Shown piece after piece: positions 14,735-21,835 of a stretch of 34,956 bases of DNA. The DNA lies in the NCBI GenBank assembly GCA_039029355.1, contig JBCCGI010000087.1, positions 1 through 34,956 of the forward strand, given 5' to 3'. Numbering within the stretch: the stretch's first letter is position 1; each line of letters begins with the position of its first letter. The position numbers and the translations under genes are program-made. Source of the stretch: JBCCGI01 sp039029355. Lineage in GTDB: Bacteria > Planctomycetota > UBA1135 > GCA-002686595. Below the pieces are notes generated by a model. That model worked only from the letters and a program-made list of their open reading frames with translations, made no database searches and was not told where the DNA came from.

Positions 14735-15556
14735 ATGTACAACAAGGGAGTCTTTGCCCTTTCTCTCCTCGCCGCGTTCGCTTCGGTCACGTCGGCGCAG
14801 GTCTCGACCGATCCCGATGGGGACGACTGCACGCCGCGCTGGGAAGTCAGCGACGGTCCCAACGATCCGTGCTCGGAGACCAAGCCGACGCAGACGTGCG
14901 CGTTCGGGCAGATGGACGCCAGCTCGACCGCCGGCGGAGCGCAGGCCACGGCCTCGCTCAGCGGCTACGAGGGCGGTCCCTTCTGCTCGGTCGAGAACCA
15001 GTCCGCCTGCGCCGGATCGCGCTCGTGGAACTACACCTTCGTCGACCCGTGCGGAGGCAACTGCCCGAGCGCGTACGTGAACGGCCTCGCGAGCGGGAGC
15101 GGCACCGTCGACGCGGAGTACGTCACCTGCGTCGGCACTCATAGCTGGGCCATCGTCTACGGCGTGGGCGAGGTCAAGTGCACGCTGTGGGACATCGCCG
15201 AGACGTGCATCTGCACGCTCGAGGCGGCGAAGGACAGCGACTCGCAGTGGACCTACATCGGCACGATCAAGATCAACGGCGTCCCGGTCAAGATCTCGGT
15301 GCCCGTCGTGACCGCCAGCGGTCCGATCACCGGCCACTGCTCGCAGCAGGGCGCGGGCGGTGACGACGTCGGCATGTTCACGATCATCTGGCAGACCTCG
15401 ATCTTCATCGCGGGTCACGCCGACGGCTGCCTGCTGGACTCGTCGTCGGTCTCGGGCAGCGGCCTGCTCGAGAACAGCAGCACCTACACCGCGACCTGGA
15501 CCGCCTGCGGTGGCGGCGGCGGGGATCTGCCCGACCTCGAGGAGGAGATCAAGTAG
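14735..15556 (+). CDS. Secreted Cys-rich protein, paralogue 1
   Basis: A 273-residue exported protein starting at ATG 14735 behind AAGGAG. MYNKGVFALSLLAAFASVTSAQ is a signal peptide. The mature part begins DPDGDDCTPRWEVSDGPNDPC and has 14 cysteines, allowing seven disulfides, with blocks SVENQSACAGSRSWNYTFVD, EVKCTLWDIAETCICTLEAA, GTIKINGVPVKISVPVV and MFTIIWQTSIFIAGHADGC. It ends in a glycine run and an acidic tail (DLPDLEEEIK). The downstream paralogue keeps all 14 cysteines and is about 84% identical by eye over the shared ~230 residues. I do not recognise a family; a disulfide-stabilised extracellular or surface protein is likely. Each copy has its own Shine-Dalgarno and hairpin terminator. 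Confidence 0.88.
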   Translation: MYNKGVFALSLLAAFASVTSAQVSTDPDGDDCTPRWEVSDGPNDPCSETKPTQTCAFGQMDASSTAGGAQATASLSGYEGGPFCSVENQSACAGSRSWNYTFVDPCGGNCPSAYVNGLASGSGTVDAEYVTCVGTHSWAIVYGVGEVKCTLWDIAETCICTLEAAKDSDSQWTYIGTIKINGVPVKISVPVVTASGPITGHCSQQGAGGDDVGMFTIIWQTSIFIAGHADGCLLDSSSVSGSGLLENSSTYTATWTACGGGGGDLPDLEEEIK

Positions 15557-15565
15557 ACGCCCCGG

Positions 15566-15601
15566 GCCGGGCGGGCGCCGACCTGAGGGCGCCCGCCCGG
15601 C
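15566..15601 (+). terminator. Hairpin terminator after Cys-rich paralogue 1
   Basis: GCCGGGCGGGCGCC (15566-15579) pairs perfectly over 14 bases with GGCGCCCGCCCGGC (15588-15601), loop of eight bases, ten bases after the stop codon. No T-run follows. Confidence 0.7.
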
Positions 15602-15687
15602 TTCGCCGATCCCCCCAAGGGCCCCACGTGGAGCGCGGGATTCTTCGAACGGCGTGCAACAGCGAGCGGCGCGAATCTGGTTCACCG

Positions 15688-15712
15688 AAGCCGCGCCGCA
15701 TCGGTGCGGCTT
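15688..15712 (+). promoter_or_regulatory. Hairpin in the leader of the second Cys-rich gene
   Basis: AAGCCGC (15688-15694) pairs with GCGGCTT (15706-15712), followed by T. It lies 26 bases before ATG 15739 and, as in paralogue 1, is followed by CTCAACTCAAGGAG. The shared arrangement of hairpin, CTCAACT and Shine-Dalgarno may stabilise the mRNA 5' end. Confidence 0.4.
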
Positions 15713-15738
15713 TCCATTCCTCAACTCAAGGAGAACCG

Positions 15739-16569
15739 ATGTTCCGGAAAGCAACGCTGCTTCTGACGCTCCTCGCCCTGACCGGGTCCCAGGCCTTCGC
15801 CCAGGGCTCGACCAGCTCGGGCGACGGGGACGACTGCACTCCCAAGTGGGAGGTGAGCGACGGGCCGAACGACCCCTGCAGCGAGACCAAGCCCACGACG
15901 ACCTGCGCGATCGGCCAGATGGACGCGAGCTCATCGGCCAGCGGCGCCAAGGCCAACGCGTCGGTAAGCGGGTACGAGGGCGGTCCCCTGTGCTCGGTCG
16001 AGAACCAGTCTGCGTGTGCGGGCTCACGCTCGTGGAACTACACCTTCGTCGATCCATGCAACAAGCACTGCCCGAGCGCGAGCGCCAACGGCCTCTCGAG
16101 CGGCAGCGCGACGGTGGACGCCGAGTACGTGATCTGCGCCGGTGCGCACAGCTGGGCCCTCGTGTACGGCGTGGGCGAGGTGAAGTGCACGCTGTGGGAC
16201 CTCGCGGAGACGTGCATCTGCACGCTCGAAGCGGCGAAGGACAGCGACTCGAACTGGACCTATCTCGGCACGATCAAGATCAACGGCGTTCCGGTCTCGA
16301 TCTCCGTGCCCGTCGTGACGGCCAGCGGCCCGGTGACGGGGCACTGCTCCCAGCAGGGCGCCGGCAGCGACCAGACCAACATGTTCACGATCATCTGGCA
16401 GACGTCGATCTTCATCGCCGGTCACGCCGACGGCTGCATCCTCGACACGTCGGAGGTCTCCGGCAGCGGAGAGCTCAAGAACAGCACCCAGTACACCGCG
16501 ACCTGGACCGTCTGCGACGACGATGACGACGACGGTGGCAACGAGGTGCCCAAGGAAGAACCCAAGTAA
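15739..16569 (+). CDS. Secreted Cys-rich protein, paralogue 2
   Basis: A 276-residue tandem duplicate of the preceding gene, starting at ATG 15739 behind AAGGAGAA. The signal peptide MFRKATLLLTLLALTGSQAFA differs in sequence from that of paralogue 1, whereas the mature domain is nearly collinear without gaps and keeps all 14 cysteines (for example NDPCSETKPTTTCAIGQ and LAETCICTLEAAKDSDS). Divergence is concentrated around DPCNKHCPSASANGL and the C-terminal tail, which is a run of Asp followed by GGNEVPKEEPK in place of the glycine run of copy 1. The pattern suggests purifying selection on the disulfide fold after duplication. Function unknown; extracellular location inferred from the signal peptide. 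Confidence 0.88.
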   Translation: MFRKATLLLTLLALTGSQAFAQGSTSSGDGDDCTPKWEVSDGPNDPCSETKPTTTCAIGQMDASSSASGAKANASVSGYEGGPLCSVENQSACAGSRSWNYTFVDPCNKHCPSASANGLSSGSATVDAEYVICAGAHSWALVYGVGEVKCTLWDLAETCICTLEAAKDSDSNWTYLGTIKINGVPVSISVPVVTASGPVTGHCSQQGAGSDQTNMFTIIWQTSIFIAGHADGCILDTSEVSGSGELKNSTQYTATWTVCDDDDDDGGNEVPKEEPK

Positions 16570-16583
16570 CCCCTAGCCCGACG

Positions 16584-16617
16584 CCGGGCGGGCGCCCCTG
16601 TCGTGGCGTCCGCCCGG
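16584..16617 (+). terminator. Hairpin terminator after Cys-rich paralogue 2
   Basis: CCGGGCGGGCGCC (16584-16596) pairs with GGCGTCCGCCCGG (16605-16617) with a single G-T wobble. It is a near copy of the hairpin after paralogue 1, so terminator and gene were probably duplicated together. Confidence 0.65.
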
Positions 16618-16662
16618 TCTCCGCGTCCTCGCCAAGCGCCGCCCAACCCACCTGGAGCTCCC

Positions 16663-16752
16663 ATGCGTCTGCTCGTCCCCGTCCTCGTCGTGCTCGCCCT
16701 TCTCACCGCGCTCTACGCCACCCTCGGCGGCCGCAGCGCGGACGCCGTATAG
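16663..16752 (+). other. Severed N-terminal signal anchor ended by in-frame TAG
   Basis: ATG 16663 encodes MRLLVPVLVVLALLTALYAT followed by LGGRSADAV and then TAG (16750-16752). The frame continues without a break into the carboxypeptidase-regulatory-like protein (PPAAELGAPTATGSMAAADP). A membrane anchor followed by an Ala/Pro linker is what that protein would be expected to have, so the stop looks like a point mutation (CAG to TAG would suffice), a base-calling error, or a read-through site. A possible Shine-Dalgarno (TGGAG, 16653-16657) precedes the ATG. Confidence 0.6.
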
Positions 16753-16794
16753 CCGCCTGCCGCGGAGCTCGGCGCTCCCACCGCCACCGGCTCG

Positions 16795-18762
16795 ATGGCC
16801 GCGGCCGATCCCGCGAGCGCCGAAGGCGCGGTGGCGCTTGCACACGATGAGTCGGCCGCGCGCCGCGCCGCCGGCGACCGCCGCCGCCTGCGGGTCACCT
16901 TCGAGGGCGGCGCCCCCGCGCCGGTCGAGCTGCGGGTCTACGCGGAGGCCGGAGCGGTTCGGAACCTCGACGGGGACGCGACGCGCGGCTGGCAGCTGGC
17001 GCGCGAGGAGCTGATCGTCGCGGTCCAGGCCCCGGGCTTTGCGCCCGAGGTCGCGGCGCTCGAGGCGGGCGGTGGCTACCTGGTGCTGCGGCTCCAGGCG
17101 CTTGGCGAGGTGCGGATGCGCGCGCGCGCCGGCGGCGCGCCGGCCGAAGGCGTGCTGGCGTTCCTCGCGCTGTCGTTCGCCGACACCGAGCGCACCTCGG
17201 CCGAGCGCAGGCTGCGCTTCGGCGAGTGCGAGACGCTGCTGGACGGCACGCACGAGCCCGAGCTGTTCGGCAAGGTCTTCGAGCGCCTGCGGGAGCTGCC
17301 CTACGACGACCTGGACCGCGTGCTCGCCACGCTGGGCGAGCGCGACCTCTCCGGGATGACCGACGCGCGCGGCGAGGTCGTGTGGAGCGGGATCCCGGCG
17401 CAACGCGGCCTGTCGATCGAGCTCGACACCGACTTCCGCTGCGCCGACGCCGAGGGCAACCCGGCGCTGTCGAAGGTCGAGGGCCTCTCGCGCGAGGAGT
17501 TCCTCGTGCGCGAGATCGAGGAGAAGCGGAGCGGGCGCTTCGACCTCACCCCGGGCGGCGCGGTGACGCGCACCTTCGCCTGCGAGCGGCCGGCGGTCGT
17601 GCGCGGCCGCATCTCGCCCTTCGAGCCCGGCGCCGAGGGCACGGTCCTGGTGCGCGACGTGCGCACCGACCTGACGGTCGACGGCATCTCGCTCCTGGCG
17701 ACGAACGAGAAGCGGACGACGTGCGATCCGAGCGGACGCTTCGCGCTGGTGGTGCAGCCGGGGCGCAAGCGCCTGCAGGCGCGTTGGGTCGAGGACGGCT
17801 GTCAGTTCACCGCCGACCGCGAGATCCACCTGGCTCCCGGGGCGGACCTCGACCTGGGCGAGCTCGCGCCGCCGCCGGAGCAGCAGAGCCTCACGCTCCG
17901 GCCGGTGCTCACCGACGATGCGGGCAACCTGCTCGCGTGGCAGGACCACGCCGGCGGCCCGCCGCCGACGGTGCTCTTCCAGTACCGCGTGATGGTCGAC
18001 GACGCCGGCCTGCTGGACGCGCCCGAGCGCGGCGCGACCGACGTGCAGGAGGCGCGCTGCCGCATCGGCGAGTCGGTCCGTCTGTGCGGGCTGCCCGCCG
18101 GTGAGCTGCGCCTGACGACGCTGCTCGAGTGGGGCCTCGGTAGCGGGCCGCCCGAGGGCCTCAGCCTGCGCCGTGGCGCCGGCAAGCAGCAGCGCATCCC
18201 GGTGCGCGCTGGCTCGCCGCGCGAGGCCCAGGTGCCCTTCGTCACCGAGGTGCCCTACGACACGACGGTGGTGGTCCATCCCGACGGCCAGCTGGTCCCC
18301 GCGGACGGCCTGGAGGTGACCGGCATGCTGCTGCGCCTCGGCGCGCAGACGCAGCTGACTACCGTGGGGCAGCGCGACGCCTATGGCGGGCTGAAGTTCG
18401 ACTTCCGGCCGCCCGCGGGGAGCTACGTGTTCTACGCCCAGCTGCCGGGGACGCGGTCGGACGCGGGCGCCGGGATCTTTGCTCTCACCTCGGTCGTCGT
18501 CGGCACCGCGCCGCGCGTCGACGCGGCGTGGACGCGCGGCGTGCGGGTGGAGGTGGTGCCCGCCGAGGGCAGTTGGTCGCCGACCGCCGATCCGGTCGAG
18601 CTCCAGCTGCGGACCCAGGCCGGCGAGGTGTACGTTCCGATTCGGAGCGCCGAGGACCTCGACGGCGTTCCGCCGGGTTCGGGGATCGAGCTGGTCGCGA
18701 AGAAGCGCGGCTACTTCCTCGGGGTGGGCAACGACCTCTTCCGGATCCCGCTCGACGACTAG
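16795..18762 (+). CDS. Carboxypeptidase-regulatory-like (Ig-like) protein, separated from its anchor
   Basis: At least 655 residues from ATG 16795, the first start after the in-frame TAG at 16750; the intact gene probably began at 16663. Beta-rich segments alternate with value/override phrases typical of multi-domain carboxypeptidase-regulatory-like proteins: RRLRVTFEGGAPAPVELRVY, YLVLRLQALGEVRMRARAGG, PAVVRGRISPFEPGAEGTVL, TTCDPSGRFALVVQPGRKRL, ESVRLCGLPAGELRLTTLLE and KFDFRPPAGSYVFYAQLPGT. A charged helical insert at about 125-225 (AERRLRFGECETLL, RLRELPYDDLDRVLATLGER) interrupts the sheet pattern. No catalytic site is apparent. The likely role is a periplasmic or surface scaffold. The protein at the right window edge is of the same broad type. 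It converges with the small - strand gene ending at 18793. Confidence 0.75.
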   Translation: MAAADPASAEGAVALAHDESAARRAAGDRRRLRVTFEGGAPAPVELRVYAEAGAVRNLDGDATRGWQLAREELIVAVQAPGFAPEVAALEAGGGYLVLRLQALGEVRMRARAGGAPAEGVLAFLALSFADTERTSAERRLRFGECETLLDGTHEPELFGKVFERLRELPYDDLDRVLATLGERDLSGMTDARGEVVWSGIPAQRGLSIELDTDFRCADAEGNPALSKVEGLSREEFLVREIEEKRSGRFDLTPGGAVTRTFACERPAVVRGRISPFEPGAEGTVLVRDVRTDLTVDGISLLATNEKRTTCDPSGRFALVVQPGRKRLQARWVEDGCQFTADREIHLAPGADLDLGELAPPPEQQSLTLRPVLTDDAGNLLAWQDHAGGPPPTVLFQYRVMVDDAGLLDAPERGATDVQEARCRIGESVRLCGLPAGELRLTTLLEWGLGSGPPEGLSLRRGAGKQQRIPVRAGSPREAQVPFVTEVPYDTTVVVHPDGQLVPADGLEVTGMLLRLGAQTQLTTVGQRDAYGGLKFDFRPPAGSYVFYAQLPGTRSDAGAGIFALTSVVVGTAPRVDAAWTRGVRVEVVPAEGSWSPTADPVELQLRTQAGEVYVPIRSAEDLDGVPPGSGIELVAKKRGYFLGVGNDLFRIPLDD

Positions 18763-18792
18763 CGAGTGCTGCGGCGCGGCACCGCCTGAGGC

Positions 18793-19083
18793 TCAGCTGC
18801 GGTCCGCGTCGACGGCGCTCAGGACAGCGACGCCGGGGTGCCTCGCCAGCGCGTCGAGGAACAGGCGCTCCGCCTCAACTACGGCGATGTGCCCGCGGGG
18901 GAGATAGCGCACCGCGTGGGGCGCGCGCCCGAGCTCGCGCGCGACCGCGTCGACCACCGGGCCGGCGGCGCCGCGCGCGGCGTCGCCCGTCCGAGGCGCG
19001 GGGTGAGCGACCAGCACGACGCGAAGCCGCGTGGCTTCGCGCGCGCGGCGAAGCTGCTGGTCGAGGCGCGGGTCGAGGAACAA
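18793..19083 (-). CDS. Small protein resembling a free-standing subtilase propeptide (inhibitor I9-like)
   Basis: About 96 residues from TTG 19083 (the frame is open further upstream inside the subtilase gene, so the start is uncertain). The sequence RLRVVLVAHPAPRTGDA, PVVDAVARELGRAPHAVRYL, PRGHIAVVEAERLFLDALAR and HPGVAVLSAVDADRS has the order of an I9 propeptide: a first strand, a helix with a degenerate V-x-x-Y turn, a second strand, a helix ending in L-x-x-HPGV and a final strand V-x-D. In subtilases this domain is normally N-terminal to the protease and assists folding and inhibits it. Here it would be a separate product from a gene just downstream, in a different frame, with 19 bases between the protease stop and this start. 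Family assignment is by pattern only. Confidence 0.55.
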   Translation of the reverse strand: MFLDPRLDQQLRRAREATRLRVVLVAHPAPRTGDAARGAAGPVVDAVARELGRAPHAVRYLPRGHIAVVEAERLFLDALARHPGVAVLSAVDADRS

Positions 19084-19102
19084 GGGGCAGGAGGATACCG
19101 AC

Positions 19103-19972
19103 TCAGCCGTCGAGGCGCGCGAGTGCCGCGGCGGCGTCGAGCGGGCCTCCGACCGAACGGTAGGCCTCCTCGCGGCGCGGCGGTCGCGCGGTGCGAGCGA
19201 GGCTGTCGAACACCTCGCCCGCGGCGGCATCCGGACGGGCCTCGAACAGGAGCGCGGCCACCCCGGCCACAAAGGCGCAGGCCATCGACGTCCCGCTGCG
19301 CTTGGCGAAGCCGCCGTCCGGGGCGGCGGACAGGATCTCCTCGCCGGGCGCGAGGAGCTCGGGCTTGAGGCAACGCTTGCCGCGCGGCGCGTTCAGGCTG
19401 CCGGAAAAGCGCGACACGCGGCCGGTGCGGCCGAACGAGCCGACCGTCAGTACCTCGGGCCGGTGCGCGGGCGACAGCGCGTGCCCGGCGCCGCGGTTGC
19501 CGGAGGAAAGGACCGTCAGCACGCCGCGCCCGGTCAGCGCGGCGAGCAGCGTGTCGAAGACCGGCGTGCGACCGGTGACGCCGAGGGCGAGGCACGCGAC
19601 GCGGACCTCCTGGTCGAGCAGCCAGTCGAGCCCCCCGAGGATGCGCGCGATAGCGTCGCCGCCATCGGTGCAGCGCGCGACGCAGAGCTCGGCGGCCGGC
19701 GCGACGCCGACCGACGAGAAGCCCGGCGCCGCGCCTCCGCAGATCGTGCCCGCAACGTGGGTGCCGTGTCCCGCGACGTCGTCGGGCGTGGGCTTGGGCA
19801 CGTGGACGCCGCGGCGGTCGAGCTCCGCGTAGGACGCCAGGCGGCCCGCCAGGGCGGGGTGCTCGGGCCGGATGCCGGTCTCGAGCAGCCCCACCCGCAC
19901 GCCCTTCCCCGTGAGCCCGGCGCCGCGCAGCGCGGGAACGCCGCAGCGGTTCAGGCTCCAGGGGAAGCGCAA
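19103..19972 (-). CDS. Subtilisin-like S8 peptidase with Glu at the catalytic Asp position
   Basis: A 289-residue subtilase catalytic domain beginning at TTG 19972, directly at the domain start (LTGKGVRVGLLETGIRPEHP), without signal peptide or propeptide. The catalytic His69 lies in GHGTHVAGTI, oxyanion Asn159 in SSGNRGAG and Ser229 in SGTSMACAFVAG. Where subtilases have DTG, it reads E31-T-G (codon GAG), so activity may be reduced or lost. The upstream beta-helix gene ends 15 bases earlier and in the same frame, with only its TAG and five codons between them, so this start is the earliest possible. A small I9-like gene follows. Cytoplasmic by default unless produced together with the upstream secreted protein. 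Confidence 0.85.
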   Translation of the reverse strand: MRFPWSLNRCGVPALRGAGLTGKGVRVGLLETGIRPEHPALAGRLASYAELDRRGVHVPKPTPDDVAGHGTHVAGTICGGAAPGFSSVGVAPAAELCVARCTDGGDAIARILGGLDWLLDQEVRVACLALGVTGRTPVFDTLLAALTGRGVLTVLSSGNRGAGHALSPAHRPEVLTVGSFGRTGRVSRFSGSLNAPRGKRCLKPELLAPGEEILSAAPDGGFAKRSGTSMACAFVAGVAALLFEARPDAAAGEVFDSLARTARPPRREEAYRSVGGPLDAAAALARLDG

Positions 19973-19987
19973 CTCGGGTCTCGTCCG

Positions 19988-21517
19988 CTAGAACGTGCCG
20001 AGCGTCAGGTCGAGCGCGTTGCAGAGCCCGATCGCCGCACCGAGCACGACCGCCTGGGTCGGCACGGTCACGCCGACGAAGGCCAGGTCGGGCGGGAACG
20101 GGATGGCGTGCGTGGCGCTGGTGCCCGTGGGCGCGGCGGTCGAGTTCAGCAGGACCGGCAGCGCGGGGTCGATCAGGAGCTCGCCGAAGGCCGTGGGCAG
20201 CGTCACGGGTTGCGCCGTGGCGAGCACCACCGTCAGCCCGACGGAGAAGCCGTGCTGGGTCACGTCGACATCCGCGCTCCACACCTGCCCGAGCGCCGGA
20301 GCGACGCCGGTGGTGTAGCAGGCGGGGTTGACGCCGGAGCCGAAGCGCGGCGTCGCGCTTCCCGCGACCTGCGTGAACGGAAGCGAGCCGAGGTCGGCCA
20401 CCGTCCCGTCGGGATCGAGCGGCGAGGCCGGGTTGCCGGCGTCGATGGCCGGCGAGCCGAGGCCGAGCTCAAACACGCCGGAGTCCGGGTCGACGAAGAG
20501 CGGGTCGCCCGAGATCACCCCGGTGCCCGGCCAGCCGCCCTCGACCAGCGACCACGACACGACCGGCGCGGCGAAGTCGGCAAAGGCGCCGCCCTGGTTG
20601 TCCCACAGGATGGTGTTCTCGATCACCGGCGAGCCCTGCACCGCTCCGGCCACGTCCTCGAAGCCCGCGATCGGGTTGCCGATGCGGTTGCCGGCGATGG
20701 TGCAGCTGAGCAGCGCCGCCGCTCCATCGACCGCCGTCCCGATCTCGTCCGGCGGGCCGCCGGAGAGGTAGTGGTAGGCGGTGTTGCGCGTGATCTGGCA
20801 CTCGATCAGCGTCGCGGGGCCGAAGACTCCGCCCCCGGTGTAGCCGTCTGCGCCGTTGCCGCCGATGTTGGAGTCGATCACCGTGCGCAGGATCGTGCAC
20901 GGTGCGGTGGCGTAGATGCCGCCCCCGCGGTCGCCGCTGCGGTTGCCCGTCACGACGCAGTCGATCATGGTGGGCGCGCCGAACACCGCGCCGCCACGGC
21001 CGTAGGGCATGGCGTCGTTGTCGGTCAGGAAGCAACGCTCGAGCGTCGCGTCGCCGTGCACCGCGCCGCCGTCGCCGCCGGAGTTGCCGGTGATGACGCA
21101 GTCGCGCACGGTCGGCGACAGCCCGACGCAGAACACGCCGGCGTGACCGGACGTCCCGCTGGCGCCGGTCTGGCCGCCGGTGATGGTGAAGCCCTCAACG
21201 ACGGTGGAGGGCCCCTCGCCGGAGACCATGCGGATCACCGGGCCCAGGGGGTAGTCGAGCCAGTCGGCCAGCCCCTGGGAGTCGATGGTGGTCGTCGCGG
21301 CGCCGGCCGCGGAGCGGAGCGTGATGGCCTTGCCGAGCAGGTCGAGCTGCTCGACGTAGGTGCCGGACGAGACCAGCACCGTGTCGCCGTCCACGGCGGC
21401 GGTGATGGCGCCCTGGATGGTGGGGTGGTCCTGCGGGACCAGCAGGGTCGCTTGAGCGTGGGTCAATCCGCCTAGGCACGCAGCGAGCAGAGGGAGCGGG
21501 GTGAGAGTGCGCTTCAT
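19988..21517 (-). CDS. Secreted right-handed beta-helix protein with C-terminal beta domain
   Basis: A 509-residue exported protein. MKRTLTPLPLLAACLGGLTHAQ is a signal peptide and GGAGAAAAGAG-like context is replaced by GGAGAAAAGAG's simpler form GGAGAAAAGAG-type purines just before ATG 21517 (GGAG seven bases upstream). The passage TLLVPQDHPTIQGAITAAVD, GDTVLVSSGTYVEQLDLLGK and AITLRS is the classic entry to DUF1565/pectate-lyase-type beta-helices, followed by coils such as RDCVITGNSGGDGGAVHG and IDCVVTGNRSGDRGGGIYA, and the ending GSPAIDAGNP. The last ~120 residues form a separate domain (PTAFGELLIDPALPVLL, FVGVTVPTQAVVLGAAIGL, CNALDLTLGTF) shared in style with other secreted proteins here. 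Probably extracellular; substrate unknown. Confidence 0.88.
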   Translation of the reverse strand: MKRTLTPLPLLAACLGGLTHAQATLLVPQDHPTIQGAITAAVDGDTVLVSSGTYVEQLDLLGKAITLRSAAGAATTTIDSQGLADWLDYPLGPVIRMVSGEGPSTVVEGFTITGGQTGASGTSGHAGVFCVGLSPTVRDCVITGNSGGDGGAVHGDATLERCFLTDNDAMPYGRGGAVFGAPTMIDCVVTGNRSGDRGGGIYATAPCTILRTVIDSNIGGNGADGYTGGGVFGPATLIECQITRNTAYHYLSGGPPDEIGTAVDGAAALLSCTIAGNRIGNPIAGFEDVAGAVQGSPVIENTILWDNQGGAFADFAAPVVSWSLVEGGWPGTGVISGDPLFVDPDSGVFELGLGSPAIDAGNPASPLDPDGTVADLGSLPFTQVAGSATPRFGSGVNPACYTTGVAPALGQVWSADVDVTQHGFSVGLTVVLATAQPVTLPTAFGELLIDPALPVLLNSTAAPTGTSATHAIPFPPDLAFVGVTVPTQAVVLGAAIGLCNALDLTLGTF

Positions 21518-21835
21518 CTCTTTTCTCCGGTTTGGGAACGAGGTGTTGCGGCGGGAAGGCGAGCCGAGGATAGCAGCGCGCCGGTCGCGCGGAGGGGGAA
21601 AGGGCGCGCGTTACCTTCCGGTTGCCCAGGCGCGCCGAGCGCCGAAGGGGGCCGGCCCACAAGAACGCTCGCCGCTGCGCGCGCGGGGAAGCGCGGAGCG
21701 CGAATCTGAGGCGCGGAGTTTCAGGGGGCGCCGGCGGTCCGCGTTGACCCACCCAGCACCGCCGATGCGCGGCCCAGCGCGCCGGTGCTCATGCCTTCGT
21801 CTCGCAACCCCTTGCCACCCTTTGGGAGGTGCCCC
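21518..21835. other. Intergenic region between divergent beta-helix and VHL-repeat genes
   Basis: These 318 bases must hold promoters for both divergent genes. I see the Shine-Dalgarno GGGAGGT (21824-21830) of the + strand gene and GC-rich short inverted repeats around 21670-21735, but no promoter motif, RNA gene or coding stretch that I can support. Confidence 0.4.
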
